This document shows positions 56,957-64,000 of a DNA stretch of 64,000 nt, piece by piece. The notes below the pieces were generated by a model. The model saw only the letters and a list, made by a program, of their open reading frames with translations. It did no database searches and had not been told where the DNA came from. The stretch comes from Labrenzia sp. R4_2. Its GTDB lineage: Bacteria; Pseudomonadota; Alphaproteobacteria; Rhizobiales; Stappiaceae. Within the stretch, counting starts at the first letter, position 1. The number at the start of each line of letters is the position of its first letter. The stretch covers positions 620,001 to 684,000 of the forward strand of contig NZ_JAGHRJ010000003.1 of the NCBI RefSeq assembly GCF_017743865.1, in the 5' to 3' direction. A program made the translations under genes and the position numbers.

Positions 56957-58498
56957 ATGAACGGTGCAGAAGCGCTGGTGAAAACGATGCTGGCGTCCGA
57001 TGTGTCGGTGTGCTTTGCAAATCCGGGCACATCCGAAATGCACTTCGTGGCAGCCCTCGATACCCATCCTGATATGCGCTGTATCCTCTGCCTGTTTGAA
57101 GGCGGGGTTACAGGTGCTGCCGACGGTTATGCCCGGATGAGCGGTAACGTTGCCGGGACGCTGCTTCATCTCGGTCCTGGCTTTGGCAATGGCTGGGCCA
57201 ATCTGCACAACGCTCGCAAAGGCCACTCCGGCATCGTCAACATTGTTGGTGATCATGCTGGTTATCACCTCAAGCATGATGCGCCGCTGCAGGCTGATCT
57301 CGACGGGGTGGCAGGATCCGTTTCCCATTGGGTGCGCCGGGCGACCGACAGCACCATGGTGGCAAGCGCTGGAGCTGAGGCCATCCGGGTTGCGCGCGGC
57401 GGCGAGATCGCGACCGTAATCCTGCAGGCGGATTGTGCGTGGGGAGACAGTCAAACTGGCCCGGCCAAAGCCCAACCTCCGGCTCAAAAACACCGGCCGG
57501 ACAAGGATCGCGTTATGGCAGCGGCCAAAGCCTTGAGCGAACCCGGCGCAGCCCTTTTGGTGAGCGGTCCCGGACTTTACGGTGAAGGGGCTGAACTGGC
57601 CGGCAAGATTGCTGCCAGAACAGGCTGCCGGCTGCTGGCGCCGTTTTTTGCGCCGCGCATTGCACTCGGTGAAGGCGCTGTTGCCTTTGAGAGCTTGCCT
57701 TACAACGCCGACCTCACCGCCGAGTTCCTTGCCGGCCAGACACGGATTGCTTTGGTTGGTGAAGATCCTCCTGTGAACTTCTTTGCTTATCCCGGCAAGC
57801 CGTCCACGCCTGAGCCGGCGGGATGCGCGCTGGACCGGCTCTGTTATGGCGACTGGGATGTACTCTGGACCCTTGAAACGCTGGCGGATGCCGTGGGTGT
57901 GGATGGCAGCGAGACCATCGCGCGGGTTGGCCGCCACGTCCCGGACATTGAACCGGGTGCGCTGACCGCCGAAGGAATTGGCCGCGGCCTTGCGAACGCC
58001 ATCCCTGAAGGGGCAATCATGGTCAATGAGGCCGTGACTGCTGGCGCCGGGATTTGGCCGTTTGTCAACGTCGCTGGCGCCCATGACCGGATCAACAACA
58101 CGGGCGGCTCCATTGGCCAGTGCCTGCCAAATGCGCTGGGCGCGGCGGTTGCCTGCCCGGACCGTCCCGTGTTCGCGGTCTCCGGTGACGGGTCCGCCAT
58201 GTATCAGGTACAGAGCCTGTGGACCGCGGCCCGGGAAGAATTGGACATCACGGTCGTGATTGTCGCCAACAGGGGCTATCAGATCCTGCATTTCGAACTG
58301 GAAGCCCAAGGGGCGCCGAAGCCCGGACGCAACGCCAGTGCGATGTTCGATATTGAGAACCCGTTGCTCGACTGGGTGGCGCTGGCAGCCGGGCACGGTG
58401 TTCCAGGCGTGCGGGTCGACAGTGAGGAAGGCTTGGCCGAAGCGCTGAAAACCGCATCAAACACCAAAGGTCCCTTCCTGATCGAGGCCGTTATCTGA
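56957..58498 (+). CDS. thiamine-diphosphate-dependent enzyme, acetolactate synthase large-subunit-like
   Basis: A 513-residue TPP enzyme with three domains. The N-terminal pyrimidine-binding domain has CFANPGTSEMHFVAALD and the catalytic glutamate in LCLFEGGVTGAADGYARM. The C-terminal pyrophosphate domain holds SGDGSAMYQVQSLWTAA, with the metal-binding GDG and an Asn in VIVANRGYQIL. It is shorter than true IlvB proteins and has no small subunit nearby, so it more likely acts as a 2-oxoacid decarboxylase or C-C lyase (benzoylformate- or oxalyl-like) than in branched-chain synthesis. Divergent from hyuA. Confidence 0.85.
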   Translation: MNGAEALVKTMLASDVSVCFANPGTSEMHFVAALDTHPDMRCILCLFEGGVTGAADGYARMSGNVAGTLLHLGPGFGNGWANLHNARKGHSGIVNIVGDHAGYHLKHDAPLQADLDGVAGSVSHWVRRATDSTMVASAGAEAIRVARGGEIATVILQADCAWGDSQTGPAKAQPPAQKHRPDKDRVMAAAKALSEPGAALLVSGPGLYGEGAELAGKIAARTGCRLLAPFFAPRIALGEGAVAFESLPYNADLTAEFLAGQTRIALVGEDPPVNFFAYPGKPSTPEPAGCALDRLCYGDWDVLWTLETLADAVGVDGSETIARVGRHVPDIEPGALTAEGIGRGLANAIPEGAIMVNEAVTAGAGIWPFVNVAGAHDRINNTGGSIGQCLPNALGAAVACPDRPVFAVSGDGSAMYQVQSLWTAAREELDITVVIVANRGYQILHFELEAQGAPKPGRNASAMFDIENPLLDWVALAAGHGVPGVRVDSEEGLAEALKTASNTKGPFLIEAVI

Positions 58499-58521
58499 GG
58501 AGCCGCTGACAGGTCCCCGGT

Positions 58522-59394
58522 TCAGTCCATTTGACCTGTCAGCAACTCCCGCAGGATTGGATGCGGAAACGACCGTGTTACGGTGACCGCGTAAAACGCT
58601 TCAAAGATCTGCAGATCAAAAGGGGCACTCTCCAGAAGTCCTGCAGCAATCTCGTCGGCCATGACGACCGGCGGGGCAATGGCGATGCCGACATCGGCCC
58701 GGGCGAGCAGCCGGACCATGGCCATGTCGTCAACATCCGCCACGATGCGCGGGGTGATGCCAAGCCGGGCCACCAGGCTGTCGAAACCTGTCCGGATCGA
58801 ACTCTCATCAGGAACAATCAGAGGCTCGTCGCTCAAGAGCTGATGCAGCGTTTTTCCGGCAATCCGCTCCGGCGTTCCGTGAATGGTGACTTTCTGTTCA
58901 GCCAGCCGGTGTGCCGTAAAGTCTCCAGACAGGGAGCTGTCCGGCGGATCTGTGGTCAGGACGATGTCCAGGGCAAGCGATTCCAGCGCTTCGAGCAGGA
59001 CTGAGGCGCTGCCGGACCGCAGGGTGAAGTCGACTTCTCCGCTGGACAGCAGCGGCTTTAAAAAGCGGATCTGAAAGTTCCGCGAAAGGGTCGATTGCGC
59101 CCCAACCCGCAAGGGTGGGGTGGATTGGCTGGACCGTTGCAGCGTTGCGATCAGCTCTTCTCCAGTTCCGAAGATCCGGTCGGCATGATCGAGAACAATC
59201 CGTCCAACTTCGGTCAAAACAAGCTGACGCCCGGACCGCTCGAAAAGATCATGGCCGAGCCGGGCCTCCAGTTGGCGGATTTGAGTGGAGAGCGCGGATT
59301 GCGACAGGTTCACCCGCTCCGCAGTCCGGGTGAGGTTGCCCTCATGCGCCACTTCGCGGAAGTAGCGCAAGTGGTGGTAGTTGAGATTGTCCAT
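58522..59394 (-). CDS. LysR-family transcriptional regulator
   Basis: A 290-residue regulator. The winged helix-turn-helix occupies residues 1-60 (NYHHLRYFREVAHEGNLTRTAERVNLSQSALSTQIRQLEARLG), and the effector-binding domain follows. It is divergent from the SbtA-type permease gene, with a T-N11-A palindrome in between. By analogy with CbbR-like regulators next to bicarbonate transporters it probably controls that permease. Its 3' end meets the TPP-enzyme gene. Confidence 0.93.
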   Translation of the reverse strand: MDNLNYHHLRYFREVAHEGNLTRTAERVNLSQSALSTQIRQLEARLGHDLFERSGRQLVLTEVGRIVLDHADRIFGTGEELIATLQRSSQSTPPLRVGAQSTLSRNFQIRFLKPLLSSGEVDFTLRSGSASVLLEALESLALDIVLTTDPPDSSLSGDFTAHRLAEQKVTIHGTPERIAGKTLHQLLSDEPLIVPDESSIRTGFDSLVARLGITPRIVADVDDMAMVRLLARADVGIAIAPPVVMADEIAAGLLESAPFDLQIFEAFYAVTVTRSFPHPILRELLTGQMD

Positions 59395-59423
59395 CGGTTT
59401 CCAGCTCGCTCAAACCATCAATA

Positions 59424-59440
59424 GTTCTATTAAATAGAAC
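59424..59440. promoter_or_regulatory. LysR-type operator palindrome
   Basis: GTTCTATT-A-AATAGAAC is a perfect 8-bp inverted repeat around one base. It includes TCTATTAAATAGA, which fits the LysR T-N11-A rule. It lies 30 bases before the lysR start and about 90 before sbtA, the usual position for autoregulation plus activation of the divergent gene. Confidence 0.7.
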
Positions 59441-59528
59441 GATAAATAATAAAACATATATTTTTTATTCCCTTCGAACTGCGTCATAAGCCCCCGGACC
59501 ACGCTTTTTGACGATAACCGAGGCCGGA

Positions 59529-60596
59529 ATGGACATTTTCTTTGAGATCATCACGACGCTTGCAGCGCAATTTCAAAAGCCGACGCTGGCGTTTTTGATG
59601 GGAGGCATGCTGATTGCCGCAATGGGCAGCAAGCTGGAAGTGCCGGAGCCAGTCTACAAGTTCGTTGTTCTGCTGCTGTTGTTGAAGGTCGGTCTGGGTG
59701 CCGGGATTTCTGTCCGCTCCGCGGATGCCATGTCGCTCGCGGTTCCGGCGATCTGTGCCGCGCTCTTAGGCGTCGTGATTGTTGTCTTTGGCGGCAAGAT
59801 CCTCGCAATGTGGCGGGGCGTTTCCAATGCCGACGCTATGGCAACGGCTGGTTTGTTCGGCGCGGTCTCGGCCTCAACGCTTGCCGCTGGCATGGCGATG
59901 CTCGACAGCGAAGGCATCTACTATGAAGGCTTCATCGGCGCGCTTTATCCGTTCATGGATGTCGCGGCGCTGGTGACTGCAATTTTCCTGGCGCGGATGA
60001 GTGCTGAGCGGCGGGCGGCGGGCACTGTCCAGTCTGACGGGACAGCGACCATATCTTCCGGCGGTGGCGGATTTGGATTTGGTGGCGGTTTTGACGGCCA
60101 GCTTGCCAAGGGGATCATTGTTGACACGATCAAGAGCCCGGCCATCTCTGCCCTGCTGCTTGGCATCGGCATCGGCCTGCTGGCCCGGCCGGAGGCGGTC
60201 TATGAAAGCTTTTACGAGCCGCTTTTCCGGGGGCTTCTGTCCATCCTGATGCTTGTCATGGGTATGGAAGCCTGGGCCCGGTTGTCGGAGCTCAAGAAGG
60301 TGGCCCACGCCTATCTGATCTACGGCCTGACAGCGCCTCTGCTGCACGGCTTGCTTGGGTTCGGCATGGGTCTTGTCGCCCACCATTTCACAGGGTTCTC
60401 TGCCGGCGGCGTCGTACTGCTCTCGATCATGGCGGCCTCCAGCTCTGACATCTCCGGTCCGCCGACCATGCGGGCGGCCCTGCCTGAGGCCAACCCGTCC
60501 GCTTACATCGGGTCCTCGACCGGGCTCGGGACACCGGTGGCGATCCTGAGCATCCCGCTCTTTATCACCCTCGCGGAGCTGGTCATCGGGTTCTAA
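59529..60596 (+). CDS. sbtA: sodium-dependent bicarbonate transporter, SbtA family
   Basis: A membrane protein of 355 residues with about ten hydrophobic helices in two inverted halves. LLLLLKVGLGAGISVRSAD, GALYPFMDVAALVTAIF and MAASSSDISGPPTMRAALPEANPSAYIGSSTGLGTPVAI are SbtA family hallmarks. A glycine-rich cytoplasmic linker (GGGGFGFGGGF) separates the halves. It should import bicarbonate with sodium. ATG chosen at MDIFFEII after GAGGCCGGA; a TTG seven codons upstream is possible. Regulated probably by the divergent LysR protein. No SbtB-like PII gene follows. Confidence 0.88.
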   Translation: MDIFFEIITTLAAQFQKPTLAFLMGGMLIAAMGSKLEVPEPVYKFVVLLLLLKVGLGAGISVRSADAMSLAVPAICAALLGVVIVVFGGKILAMWRGVSNADAMATAGLFGAVSASTLAAGMAMLDSEGIYYEGFIGALYPFMDVAALVTAIFLARMSAERRAAGTVQSDGTATISSGGGGFGFGGGFDGQLAKGIIVDTIKSPAISALLLGIGIGLLARPEAVYESFYEPLFRGLLSILMLVMGMEAWARLSELKKVAHAYLIYGLTAPLLHGLLGFGMGLVAHHFTGFSAGGVVLLSIMAASSSDISGPPTMRAALPEANPSAYIGSSTGLGTPVAILSIPLFITLAELVIGF

Positions 60597-60649
60597 GGGA
60601 AAAACAAAGGAAGCTCCGACTTCTGACAAAGCCCGATTTTCCCTCTGGC

Positions 60650-60725
60650 GTCATGTTCGGACTTGTTCCGAACATCCATAACATATCGAAAAAATATGGA
60701 TCCTCGGCACAAGGCCGGGGATGAC
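60650..60725. repeat. bipartite REP-like palindromic repeat
   Basis: Outer GTCAT/ATGAC ends enclose two hairpins: ATGTTCGGA-CTTGT-TCCGAACAT and TCCTCGGC-ACAA-GGCCGGGGA, joined by CCATA...TATGG. The two 31-base halves are imperfect inverted copies of one another. It looks like the dispersed GTCAT-type palindromes of alphaproteobacterial intergenic regions. Located after sbtA; it may also end that transcript. Confidence 0.75.
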
Positions 60726-60819
60726 TACTGAGAGGAATGAGATTTGTTATCTAGATCAGCCTTTTGCCGGGCGCCAGGACAAAAAACCGGGCGCCCGTTT
60801 TGAGTCAAGCGAAGAAAAT

Positions 60820-60859
60820 ATTGACAATACAAATGTCAATATGACAAATATATTGTCAT
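60820..60859. promoter_or_regulatory. paired palindromes overlapping the marR start
   Basis: Site 1 is ATTGACA-N7-TGTCAAT (60820-60840). Site 2 is ATGACAA-ATATA-TTGTCAT (60841-60859), a perfect 7-bp inverted repeat whose last two bases are the first two of the MarR ATG. Both share the TGACA core and are adjacent, as expected for a MarR dimer operator; site 1 also contains a TTGACA that could serve as a -35 box. Confidence 0.75.
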
Positions 60860-61340
60860 GAAAAAAGCGCAGCATCAGAATTCTGATGAACTCTATGAGG
60901 TGATCCGGTTGATCCGGCCGGTGCACCGGCGATTGGCGCGGGCTGTTGAGGCAAAGCTGGACGGCACCGGCGTATCGGTCGGCATGCGGGCTGTCATGGA
61001 GGTGCTGGAAGAGGCCGGGGGGTTGTCTGTTCCGGATATTGGCCGGTCCTTGTTTCTGGCCCGGCAGCAAATTCAGCTGATGGTCAACGAGCTGGAGCAG
61101 CTCGGGCTTTTGGAACGGCGCCCCAACCCTGCGCACAAGCGTTCGCCTCTTTTTGCACTGACAGGGCGCGGCCAAGATGTTTTCGGCGAGATCCGCTCAA
61201 AGGAAAACGATGAGATCGATGCCGTCAGTGCGCATTTTTCCAAAGAAGAGGTTCAGGCAGCCCAACGGGTTCTGTGCGCCATGCTCGATCACTTTGCAGA
61301 ATTTGAGGACGACCCCGACCGCCCGCGCGGCCTGGAGTGA
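60858..61340 (+). CDS. MarR-family transcriptional regulator
   Basis: A 160-residue winged-helix repressor. The DNA-binding segment is LSVPDIGRSLFLARQQIQLMVNELEQLGLLERRPNPAHKRSPLFALTGRG with the wing at HKRSP. Its ATG lies inside a perfect palindrome, so it very likely represses itself and the downstream hydrolase. There is no good Shine-Dalgarno in the AT-rich leader. Ligand unknown. Confidence 0.92.
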   Translation: MKKAQHQNSDELYEVIRLIRPVHRRLARAVEAKLDGTGVSVGMRAVMEVLEEAGGLSVPDIGRSLFLARQQIQLMVNELEQLGLLERRPNPAHKRSPLFALTGRGQDVFGEIRSKENDEIDAVSAHFSKEEVQAAQRVLCAMLDHFAEFEDDPDRPRGLE

Positions 61341-61359
61341 GTTTGTTTAGGAGTTCGAT

Positions 61360-62031
61360 ATGTCTTTTTTGACGTTAGCCGTGAGTGGTCTGGGTGCCTT
61401 GGTCCTATGGGCCTCGGGCTATTTTTTCTGGGTTGTCTGGATTTCAAGCAAGGCGACCATGGGAAAACCGATCGACCGGGCGGCGCGCCCGAACACAGCC
61501 TTGCTGGTGATTGATGTTCAGGAAGACTTCACGCGCAATAGTCCGAAACCTTATTCGGAAGACGAGCGGGCCTGCGGCATTGCGCGCATCAACCGGGAAA
61601 TCGAGGCAGCGTATGCAGCCGGTCATGAGGTCATCCTGGTCAAACAGGTGTTTCGCCACTGGCCGGCCATTCTGGCCATGAAGCTTTTGATGGGCGGCAT
61701 TGGCACACCGGGCCGCAAGGGGCTGGCGTTCGACGAGGATCTGAAGACAGGCAGTGCGCCGGTTTTTGAAAAGCCGATCGGAGATGCGTTCTCTAATCCG
61801 GAGCTGGATGCCTATCTCGCGGACCGGAAAGTCGGCCATTTGCGTCTGACCGGTCTTGATGCCTGCCAGTGCGTTCAATTCACGGCCAAGGGTGCGCTCA
61901 ATCGCGGCTATTCCGTTGAAATCATTGAACCAGCCACCATGACCGTCACGCCGGAAAAGTGGGGGACTTTCAAGAAGGAACTCGAAGCACTTGGCGCGCA
62001 GGTTATCAGAGACGGCGAACAAGCCGCTTGA
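61360..62031 (+). CDS. membrane-anchored isochorismatase-like cysteine hydrolase
   Basis: A 223-residue hydrolase. Residues 5-28 form an N-terminal transmembrane anchor, which is unusual for this family. The catalytic triad is visible: Asp52 (LLVIDVQEDF), Lys138 (FEKPIGDAF) and Cys169 (GLDACQCV). The fold acts on amides or related bonds (nicotinamidase, isochorismatase); its substrate is unknown. It starts 19 bases after marR, so it is the likely regulated target. Confidence 0.88.
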   Translation: MSFLTLAVSGLGALVLWASGYFFWVVWISSKATMGKPIDRAARPNTALLVIDVQEDFTRNSPKPYSEDERACGIARINREIEAAYAAGHEVILVKQVFRHWPAILAMKLLMGGIGTPGRKGLAFDEDLKTGSAPVFEKPIGDAFSNPELDAYLADRKVGHLRLTGLDACQCVQFTAKGALNRGYSVEIIEPATMTVTPEKWGTFKKELEALGAQVIRDGEQAA

Positions 62032-62155
62032 CATTGCCTCAAAGCTCGCGCATCTAAAATGCCATGATCAAGCTGAGCGCATCCTTCGTGTATTTTTATT
62101 ACGTCACCGACATACCGGCGGCTGCGTAGGATCTTGCTCTGACAAATCAAACCTA

Positions 62156-62183
62156 AAAAAGCCGCCGCGTCAGGCGGCTTTTT
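62156..62183 (+). terminator. intrinsic terminator before tyrS
   Basis: AAAAAGCCGCC and GGCGGCTTTTT pair perfectly around GCGTCA, followed by a T-run. It ends the marR-hydrolase unit. Confidence 0.85.
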
Positions 62184-62240
62184 GGTTTTCAAGATACCGG
62201 CCCCTGGCGGGAACTCCCCAAAAGACCCAGGAAGCCGAAA

Positions 62241-63518
62241 ATGACCAAACACATGATCGAAGCCGGAAAACCGGCGACAAAGCTCAAATCGGAAGCTCTT
62301 GCCGTGCTTCTGGAGCGCGGACTCGTGCATCAGTCTACCGATCTGGAAGCTCTCGACAAGCGCCTCAACGACGGTCCAATCACCGCTTACGCCGGGTTTG
62401 ATGCAACAGCGGCAAGCCTTCATGTCGGTCACTTGATGCCCTTGATGACCTTGCGCTGGCTGCAGAGACTGGGGCACCGGCCGATCGTGGTTCTGGGCGG
62501 GGGCACCAGCCAGGTTGGCGATCCGAGTTTCCGCAATGACGCACGCCCACTTCTGGAGGAACGCCAGATTGCGGCCAACATGGCGACCATCCGCCGCTCG
62601 GTGGAGCGTCTTGTTGATATGGACGGCCCGGAAGGGGCGCTGCTGGTCGACAACGCAGAGTGGCTGAACGAGTTCCGCTTCCTTGAGTTCCTGCGCGATT
62701 ATGGTTCCCAATTCACCGTCAACCGGATGATGACCTTCGACAGCGTCAAGTCGCGGCTGGATGCCCAGATGCCGCTGACGATCCTGGAGTTCTGCTACAT
62801 GATGCTGCAGGCCGTGGACTTCCTGGAACTCGCCAAGCGTCACGACTGCGTTCTCCAGGTCGGCGGCTCAGATCAGTGGGGCAACATCGTCAACGGTGTC
62901 GAGCTTGGCCGCCGCGACGGGCGCAAGCTGCACGGGCTGACCGTCCCGCTTCTGACGACGGCTAACGGATCCAAGATGGGTAAGACCGCGTCGGGCGCTG
63001 TCTGGATGCATCCGGAGCATCTGTCGCCGTTCGGCTTCTGGCAATTCTGGCGCAACACGGCGGACGCCGATGTCGGCAAGTTCCTGCGTCTCTTCACCGA
63101 ACTGCCGATGCGCGAAGTGGAGCGTTTGTCGGAGTTGCAAGGTGCGGAGTTGAACGAGGCCAAGAAGATCCTTGCAACGCAAGTCACCGCTATCGTTCAT
63201 GGCCCGGAAGAAGCACGAGTGGCTCTGGAGCAGGGCGATGCCTTGTTCTCAGGAGATGCCGAGTTGACGGAGCCGACCCACACAATGGCCCTGTCCGTCT
63301 TGGCTGAAGGCGTCGGTCTTCTGGAGCTTGTGGTGGCAAGCGGCTTTGCCGCCTCCAATGGCGAAGCCCGGCGGTTGGTTGAGGGCGGCGGTGTGCGCCT
63401 CAACAACCGGGTGGTTGATGACGCGCGCCGCCGGATTTCTTCCGGCGATCTTGGTGCCAATGACCGGCTGTCCCTGTCTGTCGGCAAACGGCGCAAGGCA
63501 CTGATCGGCTTCGAGTGA
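62241..63518 (+). CDS. tyrS: tyrosyl-tRNA synthetase
   Basis: Class I aminoacyl-tRNA synthetase for tyrosine, 425 residues. The HIGH-like motif is HVGH (61-64) and the KMSKS-like motif is KMGKT (245-249). GFDATAASLHVGHL, QVGGSDQWGNI and the C-terminal S4-like RNA-binding domain (EARRLVEGGGVRLNNRVVDDARRRI) are visible. Followed by a GC-rich hairpin. Confidence 0.97.
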   Translation: MTKHMIEAGKPATKLKSEALAVLLERGLVHQSTDLEALDKRLNDGPITAYAGFDATAASLHVGHLMPLMTLRWLQRLGHRPIVVLGGGTSQVGDPSFRNDARPLLEERQIAANMATIRRSVERLVDMDGPEGALLVDNAEWLNEFRFLEFLRDYGSQFTVNRMMTFDSVKSRLDAQMPLTILEFCYMMLQAVDFLELAKRHDCVLQVGGSDQWGNIVNGVELGRRDGRKLHGLTVPLLTTANGSKMGKTASGAVWMHPEHLSPFGFWQFWRNTADADVGKFLRLFTELPMREVERLSELQGAELNEAKKILATQVTAIVHGPEEARVALEQGDALFSGDAELTEPTHTMALSVLAEGVGLLELVVASGFAASNGEARRLVEGGGVRLNNRVVDDARRRISSGDLGANDRLSLSVGKRRKALIGFE

Positions 63519-63527
63519 TCTTGCGCA

Positions 63528-63556
63528 ACGGTGCCCCGAAAAGACCGGGGCACCGT
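63528..63556. terminator. hairpin between tyrS and the tautomerase gene
   Basis: ACGGTGCCCCG and CGGGGCACCGT form perfect 11-bp arms with a 7-base loop between convergent genes. There is no U-run on the tyrS side, so its efficiency is uncertain. Confidence 0.6.
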
Positions 63557-63568
63557 CTGTGATTCTCA

Positions 63569-63781
63569 TCAGGTCTCGGTTTTTTTCCGGGCCCTGAATT
63601 CGGTCACCGGCACTCCAGCGATGCCCCAGTTCTCGAGGGGGACCTCCTCGATGACGACAAACGTCGTGGTGGGCTCCTTGTTCAGTACATCGACAAGCAG
63701 ATCGGTTGCGCCTTTGATCAGCTCGGCTTTTTGGTGCTCGCTGACGCCTTCATCGGTCACCTGAATATGAACATAAGGCAT
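63569..63781 (-). CDS. 4-oxalocrotonate tautomerase family protein
   Basis: A 70-residue tautomerase. The start was placed so that proline follows the initiator Met (MPYVHIQVTDEGVSEHQKAEL), since the N-terminal Pro is the catalytic base in this family. The length is close to the usual 60-80. The substrate is probably an unsaturated 2-hydroxy or 2-oxo acid; it cannot be specified. The gene starts two bases after the NTF2-like gene stop, so the two are co-transcribed. Confidence 0.85.
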   Translation of the reverse strand: MPYVHIQVTDEGVSEHQKAELIKGATDLLVDVLNKEPTTTFVVIEEVPLENWGIAGVPVTEFRARKKTET

Positions 63782-63783
63782 CT

Positions 63784-64000
63784 TCAAACACTCCCGGATT
63801 GTCGTGGGATGATCTGAAAAATCTTCGCCATGATCTGCCAGCGCCCACCGTCACGCACGAAGGTCAGGAAATCGACGAAGTCGTTGTCCCCGATTGAGCA
63901 GCGAACTCGGGCAAAGGCTGTGTTGGCCCCAGCCAGTTGGATTTCGTCAATTGCGTCTGTGCGCACTTCCCCGCGCGAGGCCGGGGATTGGCGTGCGGCA
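63784..64000 (-). CDS. NTF2-like (SnoaL/lumazine-binding type) protein, partial
   Basis: The C-terminal end of a gene that continues past the right edge. The readable part has VRCSIGDNDFVDFLTFVRDGGRWQIMAKIFQ, which matches the last strands of NTF2-like cone folds (SnoaL, DUF4440 or lumazine-binding type). Function not assignable. It is translated just upstream of the tautomerase gene. Confidence 0.7.
   Translation of the reverse strand, partial: AARQSPASRGEVRTDAIDEIQLAGANTAFARVRCSIGDNDFVDFLTFVRDGGRWQIMAKIFQIIPRQSGSV

Noticed and set aside
56951..58396. 481-residue frame on the minus strand
   Set aside because: Antisense to the TPP-enzyme gene, which has all catalytic motifs; the minus-strand product lacks recognisable domains.

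Overview
The window is a chromosomal stretch of an alphaproteobacterium. Gene content and order point to the order Hyphomicrobiales (Rhizobiales), most like the marine Stappiaceae (Labrenzia/Roseibium type). This rests on a Porin_2-type porin, an IalB-family protein, DUF6101, DUF4170 and DUF2093 proteins, the block DUF374-waaA-lpxK, the cytochrome aa3 operon ctaC-ctaD-ctaB-coxF-ctaG-ctaE-DUF983-SURF1, and thrC next to an M16 processing peptidase. The organism assignment is inference; no rRNA or tRNA gene is present. Genes are dense on both strands, and most long reading frames lying antisense to them are high-GC shadows.

Layout. 1-6.5 kb: the end of mutL, a membrane-anchored hydrolase, a porin, tadA, a pseudouridine synthase with a long disordered tail, rsmD, and an exported metallo-beta-lactamase-fold protein. 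6.6-16.1 kb: a small orphan protein with its own terminator, a patatin-like lipase, a large GGDEF-EAL sensor, a fluoroacetate-dehalogenase-like hydrolase, purD, a GNAT protein, ubiA and a DUF6101 protein. 16.4-25.2 kb: pmbA, a CysQ-like phosphatase, the lipid A/Kdo group (DUF4170, DUF374, waaA, lpxK, DUF2093), two coupled tiny genes, tldD and a glutathione S-transferase. 25.4-35.4 kb: a Kef-type antiporter, an IalB protein, the complete cytochrome c oxidase operon with its assembly factors, and a peroxiredoxin. 35.5-44.6 kb: a DsbD-alpha-like protein, yqgE, thrC, an M16 peptidase, a RimJ-like acetyltransferase, a second GGDEF-EAL protein with a degenerate GGDEF site, and a lipid kinase. 44.6-47.3 kb: a roughly 266-bp element with nested inverted repeats, then rnhA-thrB-ispH on the minus strand. 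47.4-53.5 kb: a lipoprotein and the glycine cleavage operon gcvT-gcvH-osmC-gcvPA-gcvPB under a tandem glycine riboswitch. 53.5-64 kb: an orphan solute-binding protein, a HyuA-like protein divergent from a TPP-dependent enzyme, a LysR regulator divergent from an SbtA-type bicarbonate permease, a MarR regulator followed by a membrane-anchored cysteine hydrolase, tyrS, a 4-oxalocrotonate tautomerase-like protein and the end of an NTF2-like protein.

How the genes work together: three coherent systems are clear, namely terminal oxidase biogenesis, riboswitch-controlled glycine cleavage, and Kdo-lipid A assembly. Threonine synthesis (thrB, thrC) is split between two loci, as are the two halves of the TldD/PmbA peptidase. 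Nothing resembles a phage, an insertion sequence with transposase, or a CRISPR array. The least explained items are the nested inverted-repeat element between rnhA and the lipid kinase, the HyuA/TPP divergent pair, and the MarR operator pair that overlaps its own start codon.
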